DNA from: CAZICM01 sp964537685
GTDB lineage: Bacteria > Myxococcota_A > Polyangia > Polyangiales > Polyangiaceae
Direction: 5' to 3'
Assembly: GCA_964537685.1 (NCBI GenBank)
Contig: CAZICM010000028.1
Coordinates: 1-64,000, forward strand
DNA length: 64,000 nucleotides
The position numbers and the translations under genes were made by a program. Below are positions 1-7,473 of the stretch, in pieces (position 1 is the stretch's first letter; each line of letters starts with the position of its first letter). The notes below the pieces were generated by a model, which saw only the letters and a list, made by a program, of their open reading frames with translations, made no database searches and was not told the DNA's origin.

Positions 1-201
1 GTACAGGGACTCGGTTGCGAGGGTTTGAAGTGCTGGTGGGTGACTCAGGGGCGCAAGGTGGACGTACAGGGATGCGGTTGCGAGGGTTTTAGGTGCTGAT
101 GGGTGACTCAGGGGCGCACAGTGGACGTACAGGGACGGGGTTGCGAGGGTTTGAAGTGCTGGTGGGTGACTCAGGGGTGCACGGTTGACGTACAGGGATG
201 C
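1..201. repeat. 63-bp tandem direct repeat, three full copies plus a fragment
   Basis: Three successive 63-bp units start at 1, 64 and 127, each beginning GTACAGGGA, and a fourth breaks down about 12 bases after 190. Differences between units are scattered substitutions with no length change. Unit 1 is open in frame 1 (63 bases is 21 codons), but unit 2 carries a TGA in that frame, so a coding array is not supported here. The array may continue to the left of the window. It lies downstream of the convergent end of the Rpn-type gene. Confidence 0.9.
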
Positions 202-255
202 AGGTTTTTCGGGCTGGCACTTGCATGAGCAGCATCGTTCTCGGCGGTCCTATAC

Positions 256-1218
256 TTACAAATCACTCTTGGATACCGGACGCACAAGCTCATCCGCGGA
301 TGCCACAGAGATGGCCCTCGCGATCCATTGATCGAGAATAAGCACATCCTTGCATGCCTCGATATCGGCCCGAGCCGCCGCGCTCACCTCAATGCCACGC
401 GCTGCGAATATCGCAAGAATAGCCGAGGTTTTCCCTTCGATTTTCCCTTCGATTTTCCCTTCGATTTTCCCTTCGATTTTCCCCTCGGTCTTCCCCTCTT
501 CCCACCTCGCATTCGCGATAGCGAACACCTGCCGAATTTCGTCTCTTACTTTCTCGTAGGCGTCGAGCTCTGTCTGCGTAAACTTGGCCTGATTCGCGAG
601 TTCCAAGGCTTGCCGGTAGGGCGCGGGAAGGTCGGCGGGTATCTCCGACAACTCGGGAGCATGCACAAATAACCACGCCCATTGGAGCGCTCCGGTATCC
701 GGCTTCTTGTCAGGGAGTTTTGGCAGTTCAAGAAAGGCATATTGGACCTGCTCAAAGGCACGATGCCCGGATGTATTCTCGACAATAGACCAGCGGCTGA
801 GCATGGGCACGGTTGGGAGACCTTGGGCTTTCTGCACCTTATCGGGCCACAGCTCGAAATCGCAAATTGAAATCGCCACAACATGGGTCAGCGAGTCGTA
901 CCATGCTCCCGCTTTAAGCTGGCCAACATAGGCTTTGCATGCATTGTAAACGACCCGGTTTATAAAGCCGGGGTGGTGCATAAGCTGCATCTCCACGACA
1001 AAGGTTGTGCCCGTCCGGTCTTTGCAACGGACATCGAGAATCGATAACTTGGCCCCGGCCACCAGCGGAAGCTGCTCGCTGGGCAGATACTCAATGGACT
1101 CAATCAGGCCATCGCCCTGCCGTTCGAGAAGGTCGTTCAGCAAGCCTCGCAAAATATCGGGATGGGTCGCAAAAATGCGCCGGAAAACGAAGTCATTGGT
1201 CAAATTAGCGAACGCCAT
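256..1218 (-). CDS. Rpn-family PD-(D/E)XK nuclease / putative transposase
   Basis: A 320-residue protein of the Rpn (recombination-promoting nuclease, PD-(D/E)XK transposase) family. The N-terminus (LTNDFVFRRIF, then ILRGLLNDLL) is typical, and the nuclease core shows D62 followed by E76-M-Q78, the expected D...ExQ active site. Residues about 240-263 are a Gly-Lys-Ile-Glu tetrapeptide array encoded by a 12-bp DNA repeat; such arrays are common and length-variable in the family. The ATG at 1216-1218 gives the conserved start. Family members cut DNA and promote RecA-independent recombination; some take part in phage defence. It sits at the edge of an island of defence-like genes. The family call is firm; the role here is inferred. 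Confidence 0.88.
   Translation of the reverse strand: MAFANLTNDFVFRRIFATHPDILRGLLNDLLERQGDGLIESIEYLPSEQLPLVAGAKLSILDVRCKDRTGTTFVVEMQLMHHPGFINRVVYNACKAYVGQLKAGAWYDSLTHVVAISICDFELWPDKVQKAQGLPTVPMLSRWSIVENTSGHRAFEQVQYAFLELPKLPDKKPDTGALQWAWLFVHAPELSEIPADLPAPYRQALELANQAKFTQTELDAYEKVRDEIRQVFAIANARWEEGKTEGKIEGKIEGKIEGKIEGKTSAILAIFAARGIEVSAAARADIEACKDVLILDQWIARAISVASADELVRPVSKSDL
431..490. repeat. 12-bp in-frame tandem repeat inside the Rpn gene
   Basis: Four identical 12-bp units (TTCCCTTCGATT on the plus strand) and a fifth diverged unit encode the repeated Gly-Lys-Ile-Glu of the Rpn-type protein. Because 12 bp is a multiple of three, changes in copy number stay in frame and would alter linker length only. 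Confidence 0.9.
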
Positions 1219-1356
1219 GGCTTACTCTCTACTGACAAATGGGTTGTCGCGCAACCGAATAAGTATGTTATTCAAAAAGTCCAAATGAGGTGTCCAAATG
1301 AGATGAGGTGGAATCATTTCCTCATCATCGAGCGGCCATGCCACTAACTCTGTTCG

Positions 1357-1401
1357 AAATGGCTGCAATTGGCTTGGTGGACAAGGCTGGCACCTGGTTC
1401 C
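1357..1401. repeat. Imperfect ~45-bp repeat, copy beside the TIR-SIR2 3' end
   Basis: This stretch matches 2940-2985 over its whole length apart from a 2-bp gap and a few substitutions; both contain AAGGCTGGCACCTGGTT. It lies 8 bp beyond the stop codon of the TIR-SIR2 gene. Its partner lies just beyond the stop of the DUF4062 gene. Function unknown; it may mark the ends of units acquired by recombination. Confidence 0.75.
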
Positions 1402-1408
1402 GGCTTCT

Positions 1409-2803
1409 TCATGTGTGCCCTGTGCGCGTGTTCGCTAAATCCGTGAGCATTGGAATGATGTCATCGAATTGGTCATGCCAGATGATGCTCAGGCCAAGAT
1501 TGTTCGCATCGTCCTCCTCAAGGATCTGCGCCATCTGCGCGAGAACACTTGCGTTGCGGAGCCTTTGTGCGGAGTCGGCTCCAGGGAACTGGCTCGCTAA
1601 TTCCGTGGGATCGTAGCGTTTCCGAAAGGCATAGTGTCGGATCTGTTTACTCGGATTCTTTCGCATCGAAACGTCGAGGAGGCGACGTAGATTTGGATCA
1701 GTGATACTTAGGCCAATGAATAGGCATGTTTGACTACTGAAGTGCGAGAGCTGAGCGAGGTTTGACCAACTGAACGGATCAATGAATTGGGAGTGATAGG
1801 CGTCCTCGCTGAACACCAGTTCATGCTCTTTCGGATCTCCGTCACGGGGAAGAAACCCATGTACATGGTAGATCGGCAGTTCGAACGGCTCGCTCTTCTG
1901 TCCCTCAGAGTAGATGGCGCGGGCGGAGATCCTGTTTCGCTTGAGGTTCTGTTCAAGTAGATCATCAAAGTTGAAAGTTACAATCGAACGAAGGGCCTCG
2001 CGAGCCCGCTGTGGGCGGCAAAGGTCGCAAATCGCATCGATCAGGGGACTGCTCGATGGGTTGCTCGCATATAACGCCTTGCGGAGCGTCGCTCGATAGT
2101 CGTGCCCGAGGGCGTTTTTCAGATACTGTGCGACGATTAAAGGCGAAGTGGTGAATCGATCTTGGTAGACGCGCACAAGATCTATAGTGGCATCGGGATG
2201 TGTCGCGGGTGAGCTCGCGTCGAAGAGGCTTGTCAAAAGACTCCTGAGTAGGACGTTCCACCCAGGAATCCCTGCCCCCATAGATATTCCGGCCCCGCAG
2301 ATAAGTGACAAGTTGCCACGCATGTACTCGCCCTTCAACTTGGCAAGTGGATCGTCCGGTGGCCTCTGGATGGCCGGTGCAACTTGTGGTACCGCCGACC
2401 TCTCCGCGCGTTCCCAGATTGCGAGATCAGCAGCAAGACGCGTCGCCAACTCAGCAACATTGTTGCCGCGGAAGTCGATATAGATCCGATTCGCAAGGAA
2501 GAGCGGCAGCGGTGTATCGTCAAGCCGCACGGGCATGATAGCCTTGGAGTTCTTCACCGCCCCCGTCAAACGCCAAGTCGAGAGCTCAAATTGCGCCCAC
2601 TTCGAGGACAAATATCCCTCGGAGAAGAGGACAACAATGGCGTCCGAGTCGCGAATCCCTTCCTCGATTTTCTTGATGAGGTTGTCACCAGCCCGCATCG
2701 CGCTTTCGTCGTGCCAGACGGTATGGCCCCCATCTCGAAGGGCGGAAGCGATCTGTCTCGCAACATCCTTATCTCGGATGCTATAGCTCAAGAAGACTTT
2801 CAT
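1409..2803 (-). CDS. TIR-SIR2 fusion protein (probable NAD+-degrading defence effector)
   Basis: A 464-residue soluble protein with two domains. Residues 1-130 are a TIR domain: KVFLSYSIRDKD strand, the W69-A-Q-F-E73 motif with the putative catalytic glutamate, and no signal peptide. Residues about 155-460 are a SIR2-like domain with GAGIS (170-174), the N278-F-D280 motif and HVHG with the catalytic-type H315. Both families hydrolyse NAD+ in bacterial anti-phage abortive systems (Thoeris, SIR2-pAgo, DSR, TIR-pAgo). Here both active sites look intact in one chain, so one domain may sense and the other kill, or both may cleave. No Argonaute or SLOG domain is seen. AAGGA precedes the ATG at 2803, and a TTGACA/ACATAA pair lies just upstream. 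The role in immunity is inferred. Confidence 0.9.
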   Translation of the reverse strand: MKVFLSYSIRDKDVARQIASALRDGGHTVWHDESAMRAGDNLIKKIEEGIRDSDAIVVLFSEGYLSSKWAQFELSTWRLTGAVKNSKAIMPVRLDDTPLPLFLANRIYIDFRGNNVAELATRLAADLAIWERAERSAVPQVAPAIQRPPDDPLAKLKGEYMRGNLSLICGAGISMGAGIPGWNVLLRSLLTSLFDASSPATHPDATIDLVRVYQDRFTTSPLIVAQYLKNALGHDYRATLRKALYASNPSSSPLIDAICDLCRPQRAREALRSIVTFNFDDLLEQNLKRNRISARAIYSEGQKSEPFELPIYHVHGFLPRDGDPKEHELVFSEDAYHSQFIDPFSWSNLAQLSHFSSQTCLFIGLSITDPNLRRLLDVSMRKNPSKQIRHYAFRKRYDPTELASQFPGADSAQRLRNASVLAQMAQILEEDDANNLGLSIIWHDQFDDIIPMLTDLANTRTGHT

Positions 2804-2939
2804 TGGTCCTTATGTCGCATGGTGGTCGATGGTGTCAACCACCTCCATTGCGTTCCTAAGTGAGGTGGCAAACGAGGTATCCAACATTCCCATCAATCAC
2901 TTCGCTGTCATCGATCAGCTATATCACCAACCCTATTCA

Positions 2940-2985
2940 AAATGGCTGCACTTGGTTTGTTTGGGAGAAGGCTGGCACCTGGTTT
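2940..2985. repeat. Imperfect ~45-bp repeat, copy beside the DUF4062 gene 3' end
   Basis: Partner of the repeat at 1357-1401, 42 bp beyond the stop codon of the DUF4062 gene and in the same orientation. The two copies bracket the TIR-SIR2 gene. Confidence 0.75.
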
Positions 2986-3027
2986 GGTCGGCAACTCGCG
3001 TTCATCATTCTTCAACCCCTCAACCAA

Positions 3028-3957
3028 TCATGATGTCTCGCCGATGAGACCGAGCTTGATTGCTGCGAGCAGCGCATTGCCTGTTGCATTGGTGAAGTAT
3101 ATGGTCGTACTTGTACCCGGCTGTGCGACGTTCAGGAGTCCCAGGACTCGTAGCTCAGGGGCAAGGAATTCGTACAAATCCGCATCAGGGTTAAAGGCAC
3201 TGGGCCTGAGGCCAAGCACGAACTCGTCGGAGTGCTTAACAAAGGCGTCAAGCATGTTCGAATCCTCTACTACGCCACCCCCGTGTGAGATGGTGATCAT
3301 CTTCGCGCGAAGATGTTGCGCGATTTGCGCGAGGGACGCCCCGCTGGGCGATTGGACGGGTTCGAGCAATCCCAATTTTGTGCGAAGCTCCTGATTTTCC
3401 TTGCCAAGGTGACTGAGTTGATCAGCAATCGATGCGACGTCAGGTAGTGAGTCGCCGGGGATCCAGCCAACAAGTTCAGAGCGCTTGGAGAACTCGCCCA
3501 ATGCCTTGTAGGCCGCGAGCTCAATGTCCTTCGTGTCGTTGATGAATGCACACATGCGCAGGACTACCTGTTTGCGGAACTTCTCAAGCGCGCTTGGGTT
3601 GTCAACAGCTTTCGTTCCGAGGGAGTGTACTTTCCGCTGACAGGCCGCTTCAGTCATCACGACAGCGAACAACGCCTTGGATTTTTGTAGGGCATAATCG
3701 TATTCTAGGTGAATGTAGCTCTTCTTTGTCTGGGGGTCGATCGAGCCGTATCGGGTTCCAAGGATGAGCATGAAGACGTCAGACTCGTCTATCCAGCGTC
3801 GAATCGTTTCGAACTGCGTAGTGTCGCCAGCCGCGAAGAGTTCCATTCCTGCAGGGATATGTCCGGCTCCCAAGATCGCGCTGACTGCGGCTTGGCGTTC
3901 CTCCTTCATATCCTCATATGTTGAGGAGACAAAGACCTGGAGCTTCTTTCGGATCAT
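3028..3957 (-). CDS. DUF4062 domain protein (TIR/STIR-like fold)
   Basis: A 309-residue protein starting with the DUF4062 signature: KLQVFVSSTYEDMKEER, then GMELFAAGD, and LGTRYGSID about residue 70. DUF4062 has a Rossmann/TIR-like fold and is often found on the N-terminus of NTPase or effector proteins in conflict systems. Residues 190-210 could form a short coiled coil. The last ~100 residues hold no domain I recognise. It lies 224 bp upstream of the TIR-SIR2 gene on the same strand. AAAGAG precedes the ATG. The family call is secure; acting together with TIR-SIR2 is inference from adjacency. Confidence 0.85.
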   Translation of the reverse strand: MIRKKLQVFVSSTYEDMKEERQAAVSAILGAGHIPAGMELFAAGDTTQFETIRRWIDESDVFMLILGTRYGSIDPQTKKSYIHLEYDYALQKSKALFAVVMTEAACQRKVHSLGTKAVDNPSALEKFRKQVVLRMCAFINDTKDIELAAYKALGEFSKRSELVGWIPGDSLPDVASIADQLSHLGKENQELRTKLGLLEPVQSPSGASLAQIAQHLRAKMITISHGGGVVEDSNMLDAFVKHSDEFVLGLRPSAFNPDADLYEFLAPELRVLGLLNVAQPGTSTTIYFTNATGNALLAAIKLGLIGETS

Positions 3958-4160
3958 GTTTGCTCTTTTTCGTTGAGGATAATCAACCGGTCGATTTCGT
4001 GTCGATCAACGCAGCGGGGGGTTTCCTCGTCCGCTTAACATGTCGTCACCCGTCCCGCCCCAACCGCCCCAACCCATTCGGCAGCGGTTTATGGAAGACC
4101 CGCCCAATCCATCCCAAATCTCACCCAAAAGCAACTCCCCATTTCATCAATTCCGCGCCC

Positions 4161-4187
4161 ATTATTGCATCTCCCCCGCTCCGTCAA
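4161..4187 (-). promoter_or_regulatory. Promoter-like unit upstream of the DUF4062 gene (proximal)
   Basis: Read on the minus strand: TTGACG, 15-bp spacer, AATAAT preceded by TGC as in an extended -10. It points towards the DUF4062 gene about 200 bp away. The spacer is shorter than the usual 17. Repetition of the same boxes in front of three other minus-strand units is the main support. Confidence 0.45.
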
Positions 4188-4286
4188 CAAACATTTTGAA
4201 AAACTTACCCGGCACAGCATCTTCCCTTTCGCAGAGCGCCAGCATGTGCGCGTACTCCATGGACGACCTTCACCAATTCCGCGCCC

Positions 4287-4313
4287 GTTATTGCATCTCC
4301 CCCGCGGCGTCAA
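4287..4313 (-). promoter_or_regulatory. Promoter-like unit upstream of the DUF4062 gene (distal)
   Basis: Minus strand: TTGACG, 15-bp spacer, AATAAC with TGC in front. It is the second subunit of repeat copy 1, 126 bp upstream of the first. The TGA in its TTGACG is also the stop codon of the DUF6575-like gene. Confidence 0.4.
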
Positions 4314-5455
4314 CATAAACCCTCTCCATCCCCGGCGTGCTCATGCACTGTTTCAAGCGTGATAAAGTGCCGCGGGGAGCCTTCAACGGAATGCGCCGTA
4401 ATGATGGATATCCAGGCAACATATCTTCTCGATGGACCAATCACGATCAGCACCGGACTGCGTAGTACTTTGGGTGAAACCCGGCCTTTGTACCGCTCTT
4501 GGTTGTCGGGGTCCACAAACTCAAACTCGGCGTCTCGTTGATTGAAGCCAATGAAATGCCCTCGCACTTCAAATCGTTCCTCCTGTCCCGTGTCAACGAA
4601 TTCAAGCGCAGGTTCAATGCGTGTGGCCATCGTCGAGCTAATAAAAATGCCATGCCGATCCCATCGCGTGAGTACTTCTACTCGGTGCTTCCGTAGTGTA
4701 TCGAGGTAGTCTGTATAGGTGGCTCGAACGCGTGCCTTGAGCTCTCTGAGCACAATGCCGAGTTGGAAATGGTCCCCAGAAGCAGAGACCAGGCGTGCGT
4801 ATTGTTGTGCGATATCGGCGAAGAGTTGCTCGTCCACCGGACGCAGTCGCAGTCCAACGGAACCAGGAACCAATTCGCCAAGCATTAGCTCCGTTCTATG
4901 CACGATGTCTTGGGGGACGGGGCCTTTCGCTGTGGATCTGCCGAGAAGTGTCTGTCCAATTGCGTTCCAAAGTCGTTGAATCTGTTGGAGGGTATCTGCC
5001 AGGGCGCGGAAGCCAATCGCATGATCCGATACGGCCGGTCCATCCAGGAATACTGCCGGTGCGGGCATGTCTCCGCCGTGTGCCTCGAGTGTCTCGTCCG
5101 GGAGTACTGAGTCGACCGTGGGAAGATCGTCCTCCGAAAGCGCTTCGGGGGCGACGGCCGTCTCCATGATGACTTTGCCAGCTCGATCCGTGTCAACGAT
5201 CCAAATCTCGGGTTTGATGATGGCCTCGCGGACGGTGGTAGCGCCAGATAGGAGAGCCTTCCGCTCGAGGGGCGAGAGCTTCGATCTGAGCCAGCGCGTC
5301 GATCCCTCTGATTCGTCACTTGCTACACTTAGGTATACACCATCTCCACCGTCGACGAGAACAAGCTGCGGGCCGTTAAACTCGAGCAAGACGTCAACGT
5401 CCCGCCATCTGTGCGAAGGTGCCAGCGGGTCGGGTAGCCGCCATGAGGGTCTCAC
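4310..5455 (-). CDS. DUF6575-like protein
   Basis: A 381-residue soluble protein that I match, from memory of the family, to DUF6575-type proteins of unknown function. It has no signal peptide or membrane segment; the N-terminal ~65 residues (WRDVDVLLEFNGPQLVLV...) resemble the family head, and the C-terminus (FEVRGHFIGFNQRDAEFEF, then YKGRVS) looks like a small beta-barrel. I place the start at the GTG at 5455, which overlaps the TGA of the preceding gene as GTGA. A longer frame starts at 5509 but would overlap that gene by 58 bp. The gene ends inside repeat copy 1. The two-gene operon lies exactly between the two ~240-bp direct repeats, suggesting a cassette. A defence role is only a guess from the neighbours. 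Confidence 0.75.
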   Translation of the reverse strand: MRPSWRLPDPLAPSHRWRDVDVLLEFNGPQLVLVDGGDGVYLSVASDESEGSTRWLRSKLSPLERKALLSGATTVREAIIKPEIWIVDTDRAGKVIMETAVAPEALSEDDLPTVDSVLPDETLEAHGGDMPAPAVFLDGPAVSDHAIGFRALADTLQQIQRLWNAIGQTLLGRSTAKGPVPQDIVHRTELMLGELVPGSVGLRLRPVDEQLFADIAQQYARLVSASGDHFQLGIVLRELKARVRATYTDYLDTLRKHRVEVLTRWDRHGIFISSTMATRIEPALEFVDTGQEERFEVRGHFIGFNQRDAEFEFVDPDNQERYKGRVSPKVLRSPVLIVIGPSRRYVAWISIITAHSVEGSPRHFITLETVHEHAGDGEGLC

Positions 5456-5850
5456 TGGATTACCTCGAATAATGAAGGTGCCATCCCCAAAGCAGCGGCA
5501 CGCAACCACATGGAATGATGGCCCGGTTTTCCTGTCGGCTTGAGTTTTCCATGTTCAGCGTGGAGTAATGCTTGCGCGATCATCATGGAACGCAGCCGGG
5601 GGACAGATTTTCGCAATGCCGCGATGTAGGTAAGGGTAAGACCGCACGAGAGCGCCGCCCGTTCGCAAGCAGGAGCGCCGGGGAACGCTCCGCGTTGCGC
5701 CGCACTCTCAAAGTCCTTGGCGACTGGCGGATTTGAGCTCACGAGGTAGAGAACGGGGTCGGCCAGATCGCGCGCATCGGCCGGAGGACATCCCGGCGGA
5801 AAGTGCTCCGGCCATTCAGGATGTGTCTCGATTGTTCTTGAATTCGACAC
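5452..5850 (-). CDS. Conserved small protein, partner of the DUF6575-like gene
   Basis: A 132-residue protein starting at GTG 5850 with AAGGAG correctly placed upstream. The opening WPEHFPPGCPPADA, the central LYLVSSNPPVAKDFESA, and the C-terminal SMWLRAAALGMAPSLFEV form a pattern I recognise from uncharacterised bacterial proteins found in variable regions. One Cys pair (about residues 62 and 69) lies in the middle. It overlaps the downstream DUF6575-like gene by 4 bp (GTGA), so the two are translationally coupled and probably work together. No enzymatic motif is visible. A toxin-antitoxin or antiphage pair is possible but unproven. Confidence 0.8.
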   Translation of the reverse strand: MSNSRTIETHPEWPEHFPPGCPPADARDLADPVLYLVSSNPPVAKDFESAAQRGAFPGAPACERAALSCGLTLTYIAALRKSVPRLRSMMIAQALLHAEHGKLKPTGKPGHHSMWLRAAALGMAPSLFEVIQ

Positions 5851-5946
5851 GATACTCCTTTTATCGGCAGCGGTTTATGGAAGACCCGCCCAATCCATCC
5901 CAAATCTCACCCAAAAGCAACTCCCCATTTCATCAATTCCGCGCCC

Positions 5947-5973
5947 ATTATTGCATCTCCCCCGCTCCGTCAA
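5947..5973 (-). promoter_or_regulatory. Promoter-like unit for the DUF6575 operon (proximal)
   Basis: Minus strand TTGACG, 15-bp spacer, AATAAT with upstream TGC. It would give a leader of roughly 90 nt before the GTG at 5850. Confidence 0.5.
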
Positions 5974-6072
5974 CAAACATTTTGAAAAACTTACCCGGCA
6001 CAGCATCTTCTCTTTCGCAGAGCGCCGGCATGTGCGGGTATTCCGTGGACGACCTTCACCAATTCCGCGCCC

Positions 6073-6099
6073 GTTATTGCATCTCCCCCGCGGCGTCAA
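6073..6099 (-). promoter_or_regulatory. Promoter-like unit for the DUF6575 operon (distal)
   Basis: Minus strand TTGACG, 15-bp spacer, AATAAC; second subunit of repeat copy 2, with an A/T-rich stretch directly upstream of the -35 box. Confidence 0.4.
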
Positions 6100-6133
6100 T
6101 ATAAAATAAAGAAAACCCGCACCCAACTTTTTC

Positions 6134-6160
6134 TTGACAGCTTCCAAACGCCCTCATAAA
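6134..6160 (+). promoter_or_regulatory. Possible promoter of the gene at 6170
   Basis: TTGACA at 6134-6139 and CATAAA at 6155-6160, 15 bp apart. The predicted transcript would begin almost at the ATG at 6170, which fits the lack of any ribosome site there (a leaderless message). Weak evidence taken alone. Confidence 0.3.
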
Positions 6161-6169
6161 ACCCCTCCC

Positions 6170-6964
6170 ATGAGCACCGACCTGAGCAAAATTAATGCAG
6201 TAAAACGTGAACAATTCATCCGCCTAGGCGTCCAGTTTGGCTCTCAGGATACCCTAAATCAGGCCAATCAAACCATCGATGCCGCCAAGTCCCATGCGGA
6301 TATACTCAAGCTCTATGGCTTTGGCGCTAAGCAAATTCAAGACCTCGTAGATGCCCGCGATGGCTTGCAGGAGCATGGGGTGGGCAGGGAGGCCGCTAAG
6401 GGCCAGAAAAAGGTGAATGGTTTGGCTTATGTCGCCTCGATGAATGCCGCCGAAACTCAGCGGGTTATCGCTAGGACCCTGCTCTTGGGCGCGATGGAGG
6501 ATATTGAGGGCAGTGCCAACCCCGCCGAAATCGCGGCCGAACAGCGCGCCCGTTCGGCGCTGGTTCAAACAAGTGTGGCCGCGGAAAAGGCCGAACCTTT
6601 GGCCCATCAGCTTGCGCTGCTGTTGGATGCCCTGAAGGAGCCAACCTTGGCGGCTTTGTGTTCGGGTATGGGTGGGCCCGAGGCGCTGGCCGGCGTGGAG
6701 GCGGCGATTGCCGGGCTAAGGAAGGCCGATCAGGAAGATGTGGGGGTAAGGGGGACTCCGGTGGAGACCGCTGCGCTCGATACGCTGGATGGGATTATTG
6801 TGAGTTTGGCGCGGAGGGCGAGGCGGGCGGCGGTGGCGGCGGCCAAAACAACGGGAAATGCGGCGCTGGTGAGTGCGTTTCGTTTGGATAAGCTGTATAA
6901 GGGCCGGGCGGCGGCACCGGCCCCGCCGGAAGAAGAGGCGCCCGTGGGGGAGGGGGAGAAATAA
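6170..6964 (+). CDS. Hypothetical helical protein
   Basis: I do not recognise this family. The ATG at 6170 gives 264 residues; the frame can be extended to a TTG at 6134, but that overlaps a promoter-like box. The sequence is rich in Ala, Leu, Glu and Gln and looks all-helical. A segment around residues 45-60 (LKLYGFGAKQIQDLVDARD) resembles helix-hairpin-helix-like packing but is not diagnostic. The C-terminus is a Pro/Glu-rich tail, probably disordered. No signal peptide or membrane segment. It is the only plus-strand gene in the first 8.8 kb and is divergent from the DUF6575 operon. Confidence 0.7.
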   Translation: MSTDLSKINAVKREQFIRLGVQFGSQDTLNQANQTIDAAKSHADILKLYGFGAKQIQDLVDARDGLQEHGVGREAAKGQKKVNGLAYVASMNAAETQRVIARTLLLGAMEDIEGSANPAEIAAEQRARSALVQTSVAAEKAEPLAHQLALLLDALKEPTLAALCSGMGGPEALAGVEAAIAGLRKADQEDVGVRGTPVETAALDTLDGIIVSLARRARRAAVAAAKTTGNAALVSAFRLDKLYKGRAAAPAPPEEEAPVGEGEK

Positions 6965-7023
6965 GGCAGGTCTTTCGGGTTGACGCAAACGAGCGGAACA
7001 ATGCTCTGGTTTTGAGCTGGGTT

Positions 7024-7395
7024 CTAATAACCGCTTCCTTTGGGATTCGGGCCATATTGGTTTGGACCAGGATCGCTATCCGTAACCGTCAAAATGAATA
7101 AATAAATCGCGCCAACGCATGGAACCAGCGCAATCAATAGCCACCACCCGCTTTTGCCGACATCATGTAGCCTTCTGACCGAAAGAGCTAAACTGGGAAG
7201 TAGAACGGCCAGGGAGTAAAGGCCGCCGAGGATGCCCACACCGCCATTTCTGCTCGCTGTGCCAAGCAGTTGATCGAGCAGCGCGAGCACAAATGCGAAA
7301 ATCAGGTTGAACAAGGCGAACATCCAGTATTCTGTCCGGCGCGCTCGTCCGCTGAAGTCCGCATACTTTTTGAAAGCCCCGAAATACCAATCCAT
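7024..7395 (-). CDS. DUF805 inner-membrane protein
   Basis: A 123-residue protein with the DUF805 features: N-terminal WYFGAFKKYADFSGRARRTEYWMF, hydrophobic segments near residues 26-46, 55-75 and 84-104, and LSVRRLHDVGKSGWW before the last of these. DUF805 proteins (YhaH type) are small inner-membrane proteins of unknown function. AAGGAGAAAGATC precedes the ATG at 7395. A diverged copy of the promoter-like repeat lies 145 bp upstream. Confidence 0.92.
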   Translation of the reverse strand: MDWYFGAFKKYADFSGRARRTEYWMFALFNLIFAFVLALLDQLLGTASRNGGVGILGGLYSLAVLLPSLALSVRRLHDVGKSGWWLLIALVPCVGAIYLFILTVTDSDPGPNQYGPNPKGSGY

Positions 7396-7473
7396 GATCT
7401 TTCTCCTTGCGTGGGATCGAGTGTTCGACCGTTCCTTCTAAACCGCCCCGACTTATTTCAACAGCAGGTCAGA

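Larger units (their letters stand above)
4078..4319. repeat. ~240-bp direct repeat, copy 1
   Basis: This matches 5864-6105 at a constant offset of 1786 bp with about six substitutions and no gaps. It fills most of the 351-bp gap upstream of the DUF4062 gene. Its right end overlaps the last codons of the DUF6575-like gene, whose TGA stop is part of a TTGACG box in the repeat. Internally it carries two copies of a ~45-bp subunit, each holding a promoter-like TTGACG-N15-AATAAY pair read on the minus strand. Short frames open on both strands of the repeat look incidental. Confidence 0.92.
5864..6105. repeat. ~240-bp direct repeat, copy 2
   Basis: Second copy of the repeat at 4078-4319, beginning 14 bp upstream of the start codon of the 132-residue protein gene. 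It takes up most of the 319-bp space between that gene and the divergent gene at 6170. It contains the same two promoter-like subunits. Confidence 0.92.

Noticed and set aside
1..201. CRISPR array
   Set aside because: Units are contiguous 63-bp copies with no unique spacers.
4089..6147. Short frames in both copies of the 240-bp repeat, encoding RGRCNNGRGI-type peptide repeats
   Set aside because: Frames are open on both strands, no ribosome site is present, and the diverged copy at 7474 has a TAG in this frame while keeping the promoter boxes.
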